The position numbers and the translations under genes were made by a program. A stretch of DNA of 64,000 nt, from NCBI RefSeq assembly GCF_015565955.1, contig NZ_CP064760.1:620001-684000 (forward strand), written 5' to 3'. Positions 39,039-51,158 of this stretch are shown piece after piece. This DNA is from Microbacterium schleiferi. GTDB taxonomy: Bacteria; Actinomycetota; Actinomycetes; Actinomycetales; Microbacteriaceae. Numbering within the stretch: the stretch's first letter is position 1; each line of letters starts with the position of its first letter. The notes beneath the pieces are model-generated. The model had not been told where the DNA came from. It searched no databases and saw nothing but the letters and a program-made list of their open reading frames with translations.

Positions 39039-40861
39039 ATGACCGTCACGTCCCCTCCCACCCCGTCCCATCCGTCGACGCTGCGCGCCCTCGCCCGTCT
39101 GCTGCCGTTCGCGCGCCCGGTGCTTCCTCGCCTCGTCCTCGGCGCGGCCAGCGCCATGCTCGCCTCGGTGCTCGCCCTCATGTTCCCGCTCGTGCTCGAG
39201 GCGATCGTCGGCGGCCCCATCGCCTCGGGCGACCCCGGCCAGATCGCCTGGGGGCCGCGGCGATCCTTGCGCTGGGGCTTGCCGAGGCTGTCATGGTCTG
39301 GGCACGCCGGTGGTTCGTGCTGGCTCCCTCGACGCGCGTCGAGTACGAGCTGCGGACGACCTTCTACCGGCGCCTGCAGCGGTTGCCGGTCGCGTTCCAC
39401 GACCGCTGGCAGTCCGGTCAGCTGCTCTCCCGGATGATGCAAGACATCAGCATCATCCGTCGCTGGCTTGCCTTCGGTCTCGTGCTGCTGGTGGTCAACG
39501 TCCTCACGATCCTCGTCGGCGCCATCCTGCTGTTCCGCTGGCATTGGCTGCTCGGTGTCATCTTCCTGGTCACCTCTGCACCGCTGTGGTACGCCGGATA
39601 CCGCTTCGAGAAGCGCTACGGCACGCTTGCGCGGCAGTCGCAGGATCAGGCCGGCGACCTTGCCACCTCCGTTGAAGAGAGCGTGCACGGCATCCGGGTG
39701 CTCAAGGCCTTCGGTCGCGGTTCGCACGCCCTGCAGAAGTTCGCCCGGCAGGCCGAGACACTGCGCGAGACCGAGATTCACAAGGCGCGTGCGGTCGGCC
39801 TGATCTGGTTCTGGCTGGTCCTGCTTCCTGACATCGCGTTCGCTCTCGCACTCGGTGCCGGGATCGCGCTCATTCACATGGGCCAGCTGAACGCCGCTGA
39901 ATTGATCGCATTCTTCGCGATGGCGACGGTGCTGCGCTGGCCGATGGAGTCGATCGGTTTCCTCTTCTCGTTCCTGTTGGATGCGCGTACAGCGACCGAC
40001 CGCATCTTCGAGGTGTTCGATGAGGTCGACACCATCACCGACCCCGAGCAGCCGACGACCATTGCGGCTCCCCGCGGGGAGCTCGCGTTCGAGGATGTCC
40101 ACTTCCGCTATCAGGACGCGCCGGATACGCAGCGCGACCTGCTCGACGGGGTTGACCTCGTGCTGCGGCCTGGCGAAACGATGGCCCTCGTCGGTCTCAC
40201 CGGGTCGGGAAAGACGACGCTCACGACCCTGCCCACGCGCCTGTACGACGTGACAGGGGGACGGGTGACGCTCGATGGGGTCGACATCCGTGACCTGACT
40301 CTCGCCGAGCTGCGCACCCACGTCGGCATGGCGTTCGAAGACGCGACGCTGTTCTCGCAGACCGTGCGCGAGAACGTGCTGCTCGGTCGCGAGGATCTCG
40401 TCCCCGGATCCCCCGAGGCCGAGGCCGCGCTCCGGGAAGCGCTCGAGGTCGCGCAGGCCAGCTTCGTTGACGACCTCCCCGACGGCGTCGACACCGTCAT
40501 CGGTGAAGAAGGGCTCAGCCTCTCTGGCGGTCAACGTCAGCGGCTGGCGCTCGCCCGCGCGGTCGCGGCAAAGCCCGCCGTCCTCGTCCTCGATGACCCG
40601 CTGTCGGCGCTGGATGTTGACACGGAAGCTCTCGTCGAGGATGCGCTGCGTCGGGTCCTCGCCGATACGACGGCCCTCGTCATCGCGCATCGGCCGTCAA
40701 CGGTCACGCTCGCCGACCGTGTTGCTCTGATCGAGAACGGACGCGTGAGCGCCGTCGGCACGCACTCCGAGATGCTGCGCGAGAGCGAGCACTACCGGCA
40801 CGTCATCTCGAGCCTTGAAGACGAAGAAGCCCGCATGCGGGAGAGGGAGGTGACCCTGTGA
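39039..40861 (+). CDS. ABC exporter subunit A of a heterodimer, degenerate Walker B (single-base frameshift)
   Basis: Fused transmembrane and ATPase half-transporter, 607 residues when repaired. Six TM helices (from [19 protein letters not shown]) are followed by an NBD: Walker [10 protein letters not shown], signature [14 protein letters not shown], and Walker [13 protein letters not shown] in which the catalytic Glu is Asp. The frame breaks at the run of five G at 39250-39254; adding one G gives [23 protein letters not shown]. It is coupled to the next half-transporter by a GTGA overlap. The degenerate site and partner gene show a heterodimeric exporter of the BmrCD/TM287-288 kind; substrate may be drugs, lipids or peptides. 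Confidence 0.9.
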
Positions 40862-42672
40862 GCGCCACGGTCGTCGGAACGGCCGGCGAGGACCGGTCGG
40901 ACTACACGAAGGATGAAAGTCGCGCGATCCGTCGCCGTTCGCTGCGCCTGCTCGGGTCGCTGATCTCGCCGCTGCGGTGGCAGGTCGCGCTCGCCGGGGT
41001 CGTGCTGGTCGTCTCGACCGCGCTGCAGGTCGCCGGGCCCGCGCTGATCGCGTACGGGATCGACACCGCGCTTCCGGCAGTGCTCGACGAGGCGAACTGG
41101 ATGCCGACGATTGGCGTCGTCGCCGTGTACCTCGTCGCCGGGCTCGGCGGCGCGGGCTTGGTCGGCTGGTACGCCGTCGTTGCCGCGCGTCTCACGCAGG
41201 CGGTGATGCTTGACCTTCGTAAGCGCATCTTCCTGCACACGCAGAAGCTCAGCCTCGAATTCCACGAGTCGTATACGTCGGGTCGCATCATTTCGCGGCA
41301 GACGAGCGACCTCGAGTCCATTCGGGAGCTCCTGGACGGCGGGCTCAATCAGCTGGTCTCGGGTCTGCTCTACGGCGGGTTCACGCTCATTGCGCTGCTG
41401 CTGCTGGACTGGCAGTCCGGCGTCATCCTCGCCGTCATGGGAGTGCCGCTGTTCCTGTTGATGCGGTGGTTCTACCGCCGCTCGCAGGTCGTGTACCGCG
41501 AGTCGCGGGTGATCAGCGCGAAGCTCATCGTGAAGTTCGTCGAGACCATGACCGGCATCCGTGCCGTCAAGGCCTTCCGCAAGGAGCCGCGCAACGACGA
41601 GGAGTTCGGTGACGTCGCCGAGGACTATCGCGATGTCAACATGCGCTCGATCCGACTGTTCGGAACCTTCGAGCCCGGCCTCATGGCCGTCGCGTCGGTG
41701 AGCATTGCCCTGGTGGTGCTGTGGGGAGGGCTCCGGGTCGCCGACGGGGCGATCGCCATCGGCATCCTGCTGGCAAGCGTCCTGTACGTGCGGAACTTCT
41801 TCGCGCCCCTGCAGGAGGTCGCGATGTTCCTGAACTCGTATCAGGCCGCCACGGCAGCACTCGAGAAGGTGTCGGGAGTGCTGGAGGAGGAGCCGACGGT
41901 GCCCGACCCGACGGATGCCGTCGACCTGTGGACCGCGCGCGGACACGTCAGCTTCGATGAGGTCACGTTCGGGTACGCCGATGACCGCGTCATCCTGCCG
42001 CACTTCTCGCTGGACATTCCGGCCGGGCAGACGATCGCCCTGGTCGGCACCACCGGTGCGGGAAAGTCGACCCTCGCGAAGCTCGTCTCGCGCTTCTACG
42101 ATCCCTCCCGCGGTGCCGTGACCCTCGACGGCGTCGACCTGCGGCGTCTGCACCCGAAGGATCTGCGACGCGCGATCGTGATGGTCACGCAGGAGGCCTA
42201 CCTGTTCAGCGGAACCGTCGCCGACAACATCGCGCTTGGGAAGCCCGATGCCACCCTCGATGAGATCGAGGCGGCGGCGAAGGCTGTCGGGGCGGATGCC
42301 TTCATCCGTGCGCTTCCGGACGGCTACGCCACCGATGTGAACAAGCGTGGCGGACGGGTTTCGGCCGGGCAGCGCCAGCTGATCTCGTTCGCGCGGGCCT
42401 TCCTCGCGGACCCCGCGGTGCTGATCCTCGACGAAGCCACGGCGTCTCTCGACATCCCGTCAGAGCGTGCGATTCAGGATGCCCTGCAGACACTGTTGGC
42501 CGACCGTACGGCGATCATCATCGCGCACCGTCTGTCGACCGTGGCTATCGCCGACCGGGTGCTCGTGATGGAGCACGGCCGGATCATCGAAGACGACAGT
42601 CCCGAGACACTGATTGCCGGCACGGGCAAGTTCGCGCAGCTGCACGCTGCCTGGCGGGAGTCGCTCGTCTAA
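40858..42672 (+). CDS. ABC exporter subunit B of a heterodimer
   Basis: 604 residues from a GTG overlapping the upstream stop. Six TM helices ([22 protein letters not shown] to about residue 320), then the NBD: Walker [10 protein letters not shown], a degenerate signature [14 protein letters not shown], and consensus Walker [12 protein letters not shown] with the catalytic Glu, then the switch His in IIIAHRLST. Its Glu together with the LSGGQ of subunit A makes the one working ATP site; its SAGQ faces the Asp site of subunit A. Confidence 0.93.
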   Translation: MSATVVGTAGEDRSDYTKDESRAIRRRSLRLLGSLISPLRWQVALAGVVLVVSTALQVAGPALIAYGIDTALPAVLDEANWMPTIGVVAVYLVAGLGGAGLVGWYAVVAARLTQAVMLDLRKRIFLHTQKLSLEFHESYTSGRIISRQTSDLESIRELLDGGLNQLVSGLLYGGFTLIALLLLDWQSGVILAVMGVPLFLLMRWFYRRSQVVYRESRVISAKLIVKFVETMTGIRAVKAFRKEPRNDEEFGDVAEDYRDVNMRSIRLFGTFEPGLMAVASVSIALVVLWGGLRVADGAIAIGILLASVLYVRNFFAPLQEVAMFLNSYQAATAALEKVSGVLEEEPTVPDPTDAVDLWTARGHVSFDEVTFGYADDRVILPHFSLDIPAGQTIALVGTTGAGKSTLAKLVSRFYDPSRGAVTLDGVDLRRLHPKDLRRAIVMVTQEAYLFSGTVADNIALGKPDATLDEIEAAAKAVGADAFIRALPDGYATDVNKRGGRVSAGQRQLISFARAFLADPAVLILDEATASLDIPSERAIQDALQTLLADRTAIIIAHRLSTVAIADRVLVMEHGRIIEDDSPETLIAGTGKFAQLHAAWRESLV

Positions 42673-42744
42673 CCACCGTCACCCCGCTACCGTCACCGCG
42701 CCACCGTCACCGGGGCCGCGTGGCGATCCGAACGAAAAAGGCGA

Positions 42745-42780
42745 CGGGGCCTCGGTGGGGGAGGGGAATCCGAGGCCCCG
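42745..42780 (+). terminator. Probable intrinsic terminator after the ABC exporter operon
   Basis: Perfect 11-base stem CGGGGCCTCGG (42745-42755) / CCGAGGCCCCG (42770-42780) with a 14-base loop, in the gap between the convergent exporter and acetyltransferase genes. No U-tract, so it is a plain GC hairpin. Just upstream, CCACCGTCACC-like units are repeated at about 42674-42712. Confidence 0.65.
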
Positions 42781-42837
42781 CCGCCAGCCCAAAAGCCCCT
42801 CGGGTGGGGGCGGAAACTGCGGGTGGGACTCGCCGGA

Positions 42838-43289
42838 TCAGAGCCGGATCTCGGCGATAACCTCACCGTACTCGGTTTCGCCAACGGGTGTGAAGCCCAC
42901 GCGCTCGAAGAATGCCTGCGGGCCTTCCTCGCCCGAGCCATAGATGACATTGACGTGGTCGACGCCGTGCTCACGGGCCTCCGCGAGCAGGCCTTCGACG
43001 GCGAATCGACCGATGCCGCGCCCCTGGTCGTCGGCGTCCACGTTGATCCGCCACAACACAGAGCGGAAGTACTCGGGCATGCTGTCGCCGTCGAAGTTCG
43101 CGCTGATGAACCCCACAACGTCGTCGCCGTCGAGCACGACGCGCTGCCACATCGTCTGGGGGTCGACATCCCCGCCGCTACCTCGTAGCTCTCGGGGGCG
43201 AGGAACTCAGCCTGCCCGGGCTTGAGCGACATATTGTTGACAGCTTCCACCGTGGCGGCGGACAGTTCAGCAAGTCGCAGATCGGCCAT
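42838..43289 (-). CDS. GNAT-family N-acetyltransferase (single-base frameshift)
   Basis: 150 residues when repaired, from the ATG at 43289 (MADLRLAELSAATVEAVNNM). The acetyl-CoA binding part is clear: VLWRINVDADDQGRGIGRFAVEGLLAEA (motif A, QGRGIG) and a C-terminal YGSGEEGPQAFFERVGFTPVGE. The first 38 or so codons are in another frame; adding a base to the CCCC run at 43170-43173 (GGGG on the coding strand) gives VAAGDVDPQTMWQRVVL. Family resemblance is to spermidine/ribosomal-protein type acetyltransferases; substrate unknown. Confidence 0.83.
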
Positions 43290-43351
43290 GTCACACAGGC
43301 TAGCCGGGATGCCGCAGTTCGGCATCCCGCGCCTTGTCACGCACCGGAATT

Positions 43352-43369
43352 TATCTTGATATCGAGATA
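43352..43369. promoter_or_regulatory. 18-base near-palindrome upstream of isocitrate dehydrogenase
   Basis: TATCTTGATATCGAGATA reads as an inverted repeat with 16 of 18 positions matching. It lies about 53 bases before the start codon in an AT-rich patch, followed by a possible -10 (TAGGCT at about 43385). Good candidate operator for a dimeric regulator; which one is unknown. Confidence 0.55.
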
Positions 43370-43421
43370 GTTCTCGGGGTGCGGTAGGCTGGCCCGGCGA
43401 CCCGAGCGGAAAGACAGGCGA

Positions 43422-45641
<2,220 letters not shown>

Positions 45642-45674
45642 CCTCGGACCTGGTTGCGCGGCGGCCTGCGCTGC

Positions 45675-45739
45675 TCCTTCAGTCGCGCCGTGGCGCGGTT
45701 GGCGCGGCGCCGCACCCGCACGACGGCGCGACTGAAGGA
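45675..45739. repeat. 65-base palindromic element with perfect 17-base arms
   Basis: TCCTTCAGTCGCGCCGT (45675-45691) is the exact reverse complement of 45723-45739; the 31-base interior is GC-rich. Located 34 bases after the isocitrate dehydrogenase stop. It is not related in sequence to the seven CCGATYGCAGGA elements but has similar architecture. Could serve as a terminator or be a single copy of another small repeat family. Confidence 0.75.
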
Positions 45740-45941
45740 AATGGGCTTGGCGGCATGGCCGGGCCCACGCGTTCGGCCCCGGGACCATTGGGTCGCGCCG
45801 TGCTGCGGCCCTGGGGGTGCGGCCCTCGCAGATTGTCGCGACTGACGTGTCGGGGATTCCGGTTCTGGGCGGTTGGGTCGCGCGTCACGAGGACGTCGGC
45901 TCCGCGTCCGAGTCAGAATCCGGCGCCGGACGGAGCTGAAG

Positions 45942-45975
45942 CGTGGGGGTGGATGCGGCGGCATCCACCCCCACG
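45942..45975. terminator. Bidirectional hairpin terminator between convergent genes
   Basis: Perfect 15-base stem CGTGGGGGTGGATGC (45942-45956) / GCATCCACCCCCACG (45961-45975) with a four-base GGCG loop. Lies 18 bases past the stop of the minus-strand sugar kinase and 300 bases past isocitrate dehydrogenase. The remaining sequence 45740-45941 shows no gene. Confidence 0.75.
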
Positions 45976-45992
45976 CGGCTCTGAGGACGCGC

Positions 45993-46919
45993 TCACGGTG
46001 GGTCGGCCACGCTGACGCGCCGGTGAAGCGGGTGGCCGTCGTCGAGGTGGGCGAGCGCAGTCGCGCCATCCAGACCCGTGCCGCGCGCGGCGATGATGCC
46101 GTCGTCGTATCCTGCATCGACGAGCTCCGCGAGAAACGCCTCCAGGAGTGGCTGCGAGCGGAAGGCGCCGCCAATGGCGCACACGTCAGGATGCGTCGAG
46201 GCCGGGCACCCGACCCGTTCGAGGGCGGTCACCGCGCTCAGCGCGAGCTCGCGGGCCGCGGCCCGAGTGATCCGCATCGCGACGGCATCGTCGTGCGCGA
46301 GACGTGCGACGTCCTCCGCGAAGGCCGCGACGACCTGGATGCGATCGTCCGCGGTCTGGATCGCGATGTAGGCCTCCTCCAGTCTCGGCCACCGTTCGCG
46401 CACGACATCGGTAAGCGCGGTGCGCGGACCTCGTCCGTCGTGAGCGCGCATGACGCTCTCAAGCGCCTCGCGACCGATCCAATAGCCGCTGCCGGCGTCG
46501 CCCATGATGTTGCCCCAGCCGTCGACCCGGGCGACCTCTTGCGCTCCGACGGCGAGCGTCACCACGCCGGTCCCGGCCGCCACGACGGCGCCGCACCGGT
46601 CGCCGATCGCGCCGAGGAAGGATGTGATCGAGTCGTGCGCGAGGATGACGTGCTCGGCACCGGTCCCCTGCAGCAGGCCGAGGAGCACGTCCGGTGCCGT
46701 GTCGGCGTCGGTGAGACCCGACACGCCGGCGGTGACGATGGCGCCATCGTCGGGCGGCAGCGTCGCCAGCGCCCCCCGCATGACCCGTGCGAGCTGCGGA
46801 AGCAGTGCCTCGTGCGTGCGTATGCCCGGCCAGGCATACTCCTGCGCACCCGTCGCGGTCACGACGCGGACCTTCATGGACGTCTGTCCCGCGTCGACGG
46901 CGACGACGTTGCGGCTCAC
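45993..46919 (-). CDS. BadF/BadG-type sugar kinase (N-acetylglucosamine-kinase-like)
   Basis: 308 residues from a GTG at 46919 that overlaps the stop of the GH113-like gene (GTGA). ASKHA-fold kinase: phosphate 1 loop VVAVDAGQTSMKVRV, phosphate 2 loop AGTGVVTLAVG with DGWGNIMGDAGSGYWIG, and adenosine motif ICAIGGAFRSQPL. The DAGSGYWIG motif is typical of the BadF/BcrAD group that includes GlcNAc kinase. As the last gene of the mannan operon it most likely phosphorylates the monosaccharide released (mannose or a related sugar). Confidence 0.87.
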   Translation of the reverse strand: MSRNVVAVDAGQTSMKVRVVTATGAQEYAWPGIRTHEALLPQLARVMRGALATLPPDDGAIVTAGVSGLTDADTAPDVLLGLLQGTGAEHVILAHDSITSFLGAIGDRCGAVVAAGTGVVTLAVGAQEVARVDGWGNIMGDAGSGYWIGREALESVMRAHDGRGPRTALTDVVRERWPRLEEAYIAIQTADDRIQVVAAFAEDVARLAHDDAVAMRITRAAARELALSAVTALERVGCPASTHPDVCAIGGAFRSQPLLEAFLAELVDAGYDDGIIAARGTGLDGATALAHLDDGHPLHRRVSVADPP

Positions 46920-47875
46920 CTCGCCTCTCCCTTGCTCATCGCGCCGTAGACGTCCCGGAGGAACGCGCCCGCGGGCTTGCCCCAGGGGCAGTAGTCGTCG
47001 TTGCTCGCCGCGTCCGCGGCGGAGTACAGCCGTGCGGGCCAGTCCCACAGCATCCACCCCGAGACCCACGTCCGCTCTCGGCAGTGCGCGAACATCGCCT
47101 CGTAGTACCGCAACTGCTCCTCACCCGACGGTGCGCCGGCGAGCGTCCAGTCGTTCGGGCGCTGAGCCGAGCCCTCGCGGCTCGGGCATCCCGCCTCCAT
47201 GAAGAGGAAGGGCTTGTCGTGGCGGTCGACGACGGCCTTGATCCGATCCAGCTGCGCCTCCCACTCGTCGATCGGGTAGTAGCCGCTCGACGAGATCACG
47301 TCCACGGCGTCCCACCAGGTCAGACGATCCTCCTGGTACTTGTCGCAGTTGTAGGTGATGAGCCCCGAGTAGACCTCGCGCACCTCGGCGATGAGCCGGC
47401 GCCACTGCGCGTCCTGCGCGTCGGCGCGCACCATCTCGCAGCCGACACAGAGCATCTCACAGTCCTCGGCGGCCGCCAGACGCGCCGCGTGCAGGATGAA
47501 CGCGCGGTAGGAGGCGAACCACTCGTCCCAGGTGGGCTCGCCGGGAACGTCCGGCCAGAGGAATCCGATGTGCGCGCGCCACGAGCCGTCGGCGCAGTTC
47601 ACCACGGGCTTGAGGCACACGCGCATGCCCGACGACTTGGCCTCCCGGATCGCCCAGACGATCTCGGCGTCGGTGACCGTGGGCGCCTCCGAGAACGGGA
47701 TCTCGGTGTCGAACGGCGTCGCCTGCACGGACGCATACGCGATGGCCGCCCAGGTGACGTTCGTGTCCGCCATCGCGCGCATCGACGACTCGGCCTCGGG
47801 GGTCGCCCACGTCCCCCGCGTGCCGACCCAGCCCCAGGTCATGCCGCAGACCGGTGCGGCGAAGCCGGCGCTCAT
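46916..47875 (-). CDS. GH113-like endo-beta-1,4-mannanase, cytoplasmic
   Basis: 319 residues from the ATG at 47875, which overlaps the stop of the beta-mannosidase gene. TIM-barrel glycosidase with no signal peptide, so it acts on imported oligosaccharides. Recognised by GMTWGWVG near the N-terminus, GMRVCLKPVVNC, MLCVGCEM with probable acid/base Glu147, DVISSSGYYPI, and FMEAGCPSREG with probable nucleophile Glu227. This order and length fit family GH113 (beta-mannanases of about 320 residues). The neighbouring GH2 beta-mannosidase supports the substrate. The family-level call is by motif and context only. Confidence 0.75.
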   Translation of the reverse strand: MSAGFAAPVCGMTWGWVGTRGTWATPEAESSMRAMADTNVTWAAIAYASVQATPFDTEIPFSEAPTVTDAEIVWAIREAKSSGMRVCLKPVVNCADGSWRAHIGFLWPDVPGEPTWDEWFASYRAFILHAARLAAAEDCEMLCVGCEMVRADAQDAQWRRLIAEVREVYSGLITYNCDKYQEDRLTWWDAVDVISSSGYYPIDEWEAQLDRIKAVVDRHDKPFLFMEAGCPSREGSAQRPNDWTLAGAPSGEEQLRYYEAMFAHCRERTWVSGWMLWDWPARLYSAADAASNDDYCPWGKPAGAFLRDVYGAMSKGEAR

Positions 47876-50307
47876 CGCGTCACCAGCTGATTCGTGCTGC
47901 GCAGCACCCGCGGGTCGGCGAGGGCGCCGGCATCCAGCTCTCCGCCGTGGCGGATGCGCACGCGAGCGCTCTCGCCCGGGAGCAGGGTCAGCAGTCCCTC
48001 GTCGGCCACGGCGTCGGGGAGCACCTTGTCGGCCAGCAGCGTGACGTCCCGCGCGAGCCCGGCCGCCGTGATCGTCACCTCCGTGCCCCCGTCCATCGGC
48101 GCCGCCGTGAGGGTCAGCCGGGGGTCGCCGAGCTCGCTGTCGCGCGCCTCGGCGAAGTACCACCAGCCCCGGATGTCGTCGGCCTCCGCGACGAGGAGCT
48201 CTCCGGGCGCATGGTCGGGCGTCGCGATGCCCAGATCGATCGGGACCGTGACGCTGCCGCGCGCCGGCACATCGACGGACGCGGTCTGGGTCGCGCGCTC
48301 ACTGCCGTCGAATCCGAGCCTGCGCACGCGCACCACGGACGTCCAGGCGGCGGAAGTGTCGTTGCCCAGGACGACCGCGAGCCCCTCGTCGCGCGGCTGG
48401 ATCGAGGCCACCCGCGGCGCGAACGCGTTCCGCAGCGCATGGAAGAGCGGCTTCGGCCGCTCGTCGCCGTCGATCGCCGCCCACGAGGTGACGGGCCAGC
48501 AGTCGTTGAGCTGCCAGACGATGGCGCCCATCGTGCGCGGAGCCCAGGAGCGGAAGTGATCCAGCGCCGTCCGCACCGCGACGGCCTGGTTGAGCTGCAT
48601 CCCCCAGTGCCACGTCTCCATGTCGTCGGGCACCCGCAGATGGGGCACGAGTCCCGACGCGAGCTTGACGTTGCCCTCCATCGCCTTCTGGTGCACGATC
48701 ATCCCGGGCGACTCGGGGGTCAGCGGGTCGTCGGCGATCGATCGCGTCAGCGTCGACCAGGTCGGAGGGCCCTGCCACCCGAACTCCGCGACGAAGCGCG
48801 GGCGGTGCTCGCGATAGGTGAGCCAGTCGCGTCGGTTCCACTGCTCCCACAGGTGCATGGAGCCGTGTTCCTCGGCATTCGGATGCTGCCCGCCCGGGCT
48901 GAACGGACTGCCCGGCGCATAGGGGACGTGCGGTGCCAGCTCCGAGACGAGGCGCGGGAAGAGCTCGTGATAGTAGAACGCGCCCCACGTGCGACCGTCG
49001 AGCCGCTCCTTCCAGCCCCAGTCCTCGAAGCCCCACAGGTTCTCGTTGTTGCCCGTGAGGAGCACGAGGGAGGCGTGGTGGGCGAGCCGCACGACGTTCT
49101 CGCGCGCCTCGGCCTCGATCTCGGAGCGGAGGGGCTCCTCCTCGGGGTAGGCGGCGCAAGCGAAGAGGAGGTCCTGCCAGGCGAGGAGTCCGAGTTCGTC
49201 GCAGAGCTCGTAGAAGTCGTCGTTCTCGTAGATCCCGCCGCCCCACACCCGGATCAGGTTGAGGTTGGCGTCCACCGCCTGGTGCAGCCGCCTCTCGTAG
49301 CGCGCGCGATCGACGCGCACCGGGAGGGCGTCATCCGGGATCCAGTTCGCACCCTTGACGAAGACCGGCTGACCGTTCACGACAAGAGTGAACGGCGTCC
49401 CCTCCTCGTCGGGGGTCGTCTCCCATTCGACGGTGCGGAAGCCCACGCGGCGCGAGGTCCGATCGAGCACGTCCTCGTCGTGCAGCGCGACGGACAGGTC
49501 GTACAGGGGCTGCGTGCCGTAGCCGACGGGCCACCATCGCTCGACGTCGGCGACCGCGACCTCGAGGTGTGCGCATCCGTCGACCACGGGAGCTGCGACG
49601 TGCGCTCCGGCGACGTCGACCGACACCTGGAGCGGCGCCTCGTCGCCCGGCTCCCGCTCGACGCGCACGTCGACGACGACACGGCCGTCGGAGTCGCCGT
49701 CGGGGAGCGCGGCGACCCGCACCTCGGCGAGCCGCGCCCGCGACCAGGACTCGAGCCGCACCGGCTTCCAGATGCCGCTCGTGAACGTCGCGATGCCCCA
49801 GTCCCACCCGAAGTTGCAGGCGGACTTGCGGATCGCCTCGTACGGCAGGGGATACGGGCGGGGGCGCGGGCCGAGCGCCACGCTCTGGGCGTTCGCGTAT
49901 CGCACCGGCGAGCGGAATCTCACCTCCAGCTCGTTCGCGCCCTCGCGGATGACGCCGTCGACGGCGAGCCGGTAGGAGCGGTGCTGGTTCGCCGTCTCGG
50001 CGAGCACCCGGCCGTTCAGCACGACCGTGGCGACCGTGTCGAGCCCGTCGAAGACGAGGTCGTGCCGGGCGGCCCCGTCGGGGGACCAGTCGAAGGAGGT
50101 GCGATACGTCCAGTCGACCAGTCCGATCCAGGCCAGTAGCGCCTCGTTGTCGTCGAGGTACGGGTCGGGGATGAGGCCGGCGGCGAGCAGATCGGTGTGC
50201 ACGCACCCGGGGACGGCGGCCGGCACGGTCGCGCCGGCGACCGGGTCGGGGGCGGGACCGCCCGAGGCCCGGAGGGTCCATCCCGAGTGGAGGGGACGTG
50301 CGATCAC
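47872..50307 (-). CDS. GH2 beta-mannosidase, cytoplasmic
   Basis: 811 residues from a GTG at 50307, overlapping the stop of the upstream permease gene (GTGA). No signal peptide. Beta-sandwich N-terminal domain with TYRTSFDWSPDGAARHDLVFDGLDTVA style, SACNFGWDWG (beta-mannosidase hallmark), the RVWGGGIYENDDFYELCDELG block, acid/base Glu422 in GNNENLWGFEDW, and nucleophile Glu508 in FVAEFGWQGPP. It removes mannose from the non-reducing end of imported manno-oligosaccharides. Full length for the family (~820). Confidence 0.93.
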   Translation of the reverse strand: MIARPLHSGWTLRASGGPAPDPVAGATVPAAVPGCVHTDLLAAGLIPDPYLDDNEALLAWIGLVDWTYRTSFDWSPDGAARHDLVFDGLDTVATVVLNGRVLAETANQHRSYRLAVDGVIREGANELEVRFRSPVRYANAQSVALGPRPRPYPLPYEAIRKSACNFGWDWGIATFTSGIWKPVRLESWSRARLAEVRVAALPDGDSDGRVVVDVRVEREPGDEAPLQVSVDVAGAHVAAPVVDGCAHLEVAVADVERWWPVGYGTQPLYDLSVALHDEDVLDRTSRRVGFRTVEWETTPDEEGTPFTLVVNGQPVFVKGANWIPDDALPVRVDRARYERRLHQAVDANLNLIRVWGGGIYENDDFYELCDELGLLAWQDLLFACAAYPEEEPLRSEIEAEARENVVRLAHHASLVLLTGNNENLWGFEDWGWKERLDGRTWGAFYYHELFPRLVSELAPHVPYAPGSPFSPGGQHPNAEEHGSMHLWEQWNRRDWLTYREHRPRFVAEFGWQGPPTWSTLTRSIADDPLTPESPGMIVHQKAMEGNVKLASGLVPHLRVPDDMETWHWGMQLNQAVAVRTALDHFRSWAPRTMGAIVWQLNDCWPVTSWAAIDGDERPKPLFHALRNAFAPRVASIQPRDEGLAVVLGNDTSAAWTSVVRVRRLGFDGSERATQTASVDVPARGSVTVPIDLGIATPDHAPGELLVAEADDIRGWWYFAEARDSELGDPRLTLTAAPMDGGTEVTITAAGLARDVTLLADKVLPDAVADEGLLTLLPGESARVRIRHGGELDAGALADPRVLRSTNQLVTR

Positions 50308-51158
50308 TTGACTGCTCCCGTCGTGAGTCCACGGTAGATGAAGCGCTGAAGCAGCAGGAACGCGATCAGAGTCGGCACGATCACGAGGATCGTGCCGGCG
50401 GCGATGATCTCCCAGTGCGCGCCGAAGGGTCCCTTGAACCGGAACAGCGAGGTGGAGATCAGACCGCGGCTGGGAAGGTAGAGGAACGGGAGATAGAACT
50501 CGTTGTAGATCGCTATCCCCTTGATGATCACGACGGTCGCGATCGCGGGCTTGAGCAGGGGAAGGATGACGCGCCAGTAGATCGTCCACCGGTTCGCGCC
50601 GTCGATCATCGCGGCCTCGTCGAGAGAGGTCGGAATGGACTGCATGAACTGGATGAAGATGTAGATCGAGATGATGTCGGTCCCCATGAACAGCAGAATC
50701 AGCGCCCACATCGTGTTGTAGAGGCCGAGCCCGTTGATGATCTGGAACGTCGCGACCTGGCTGGTCACGCCCGGGATCAGCGTGGCGATCAGGAACAGCG
50801 CGACGATCAGGAACTTGCCGCGGAACTGGAAGCGGTCGATCGCGTAGGCGGCCATCGTGCCGATGAGGATGGTGCCGACGAGCGAGATGGCGAGCACGAT
50901 GGTCGTGTTGATGAAGCCCTCGACCATTCCGCCGTCCTCGAAGGCGACGACGTAGTTCTCCAGGTTGAACCAGCTGGAGGGCGGGTCGAAGGGTCCGGTC
51001 TGCCCGAACTCGGCCGAGGTCTTGAAGCTCGCGATGAAGACCACCGTCAGCGGGAGGATGGTCACGAGCACGCCCAGCATGAGCGACACGTACTTGACGG
51101 TGCTTCCCGAGAGTCGCGAGAGCAGGATGCTGCGGTCGCTGCGGATCGGCGTGCTCAT
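50304..51158 (-). CDS. Sugar ABC transporter permease, MalG-like
   Basis: 284 residues from the ATG at 51158, with the start overlapping the upstream stop. Six TM helices and the carbohydrate-permease EAA loop EAAMIDGANRWTIYWRVILPLLKPAI. Second permease of the predicted manno-oligosaccharide importer. Confidence 0.93.
   Translation of the reverse strand: MSTPIRSDRSILLSRLSGSTVKYVSLMLGVLVTILPLTVVFIASFKTSAEFGQTGPFDPPSSWFNLENYVVAFEDGGMVEGFINTTIVLAISLVGTILIGTMAAYAIDRFQFRGKFLIVALFLIATLIPGVTSQVATFQIINGLGLYNTMWALILLFMGTDIISIYIFIQFMQSIPTSLDEAAMIDGANRWTIYWRVILPLLKPAIATVVIIKGIAIYNEFYLPFLYLPSRGLISTSLFRFKGPFGAHWEIIAAGTILVIVPTLIAFLLLQRFIYRGLTTGAVK

Noticed and set aside
42674..42712. Short CCACCGTCACC-like tandem units after the ABC exporter
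   Set aside because: Only three or four imperfect units, no sign of function; recorded with the terminator rather than as a separate element.
47854..50139. 761-codon open frame on the + strand opposite the beta-mannosidase
   Set aside because: Low-complexity Arg/Val/His composition; the opposite strand encodes a full GH2 enzyme with both catalytic Glu residues.
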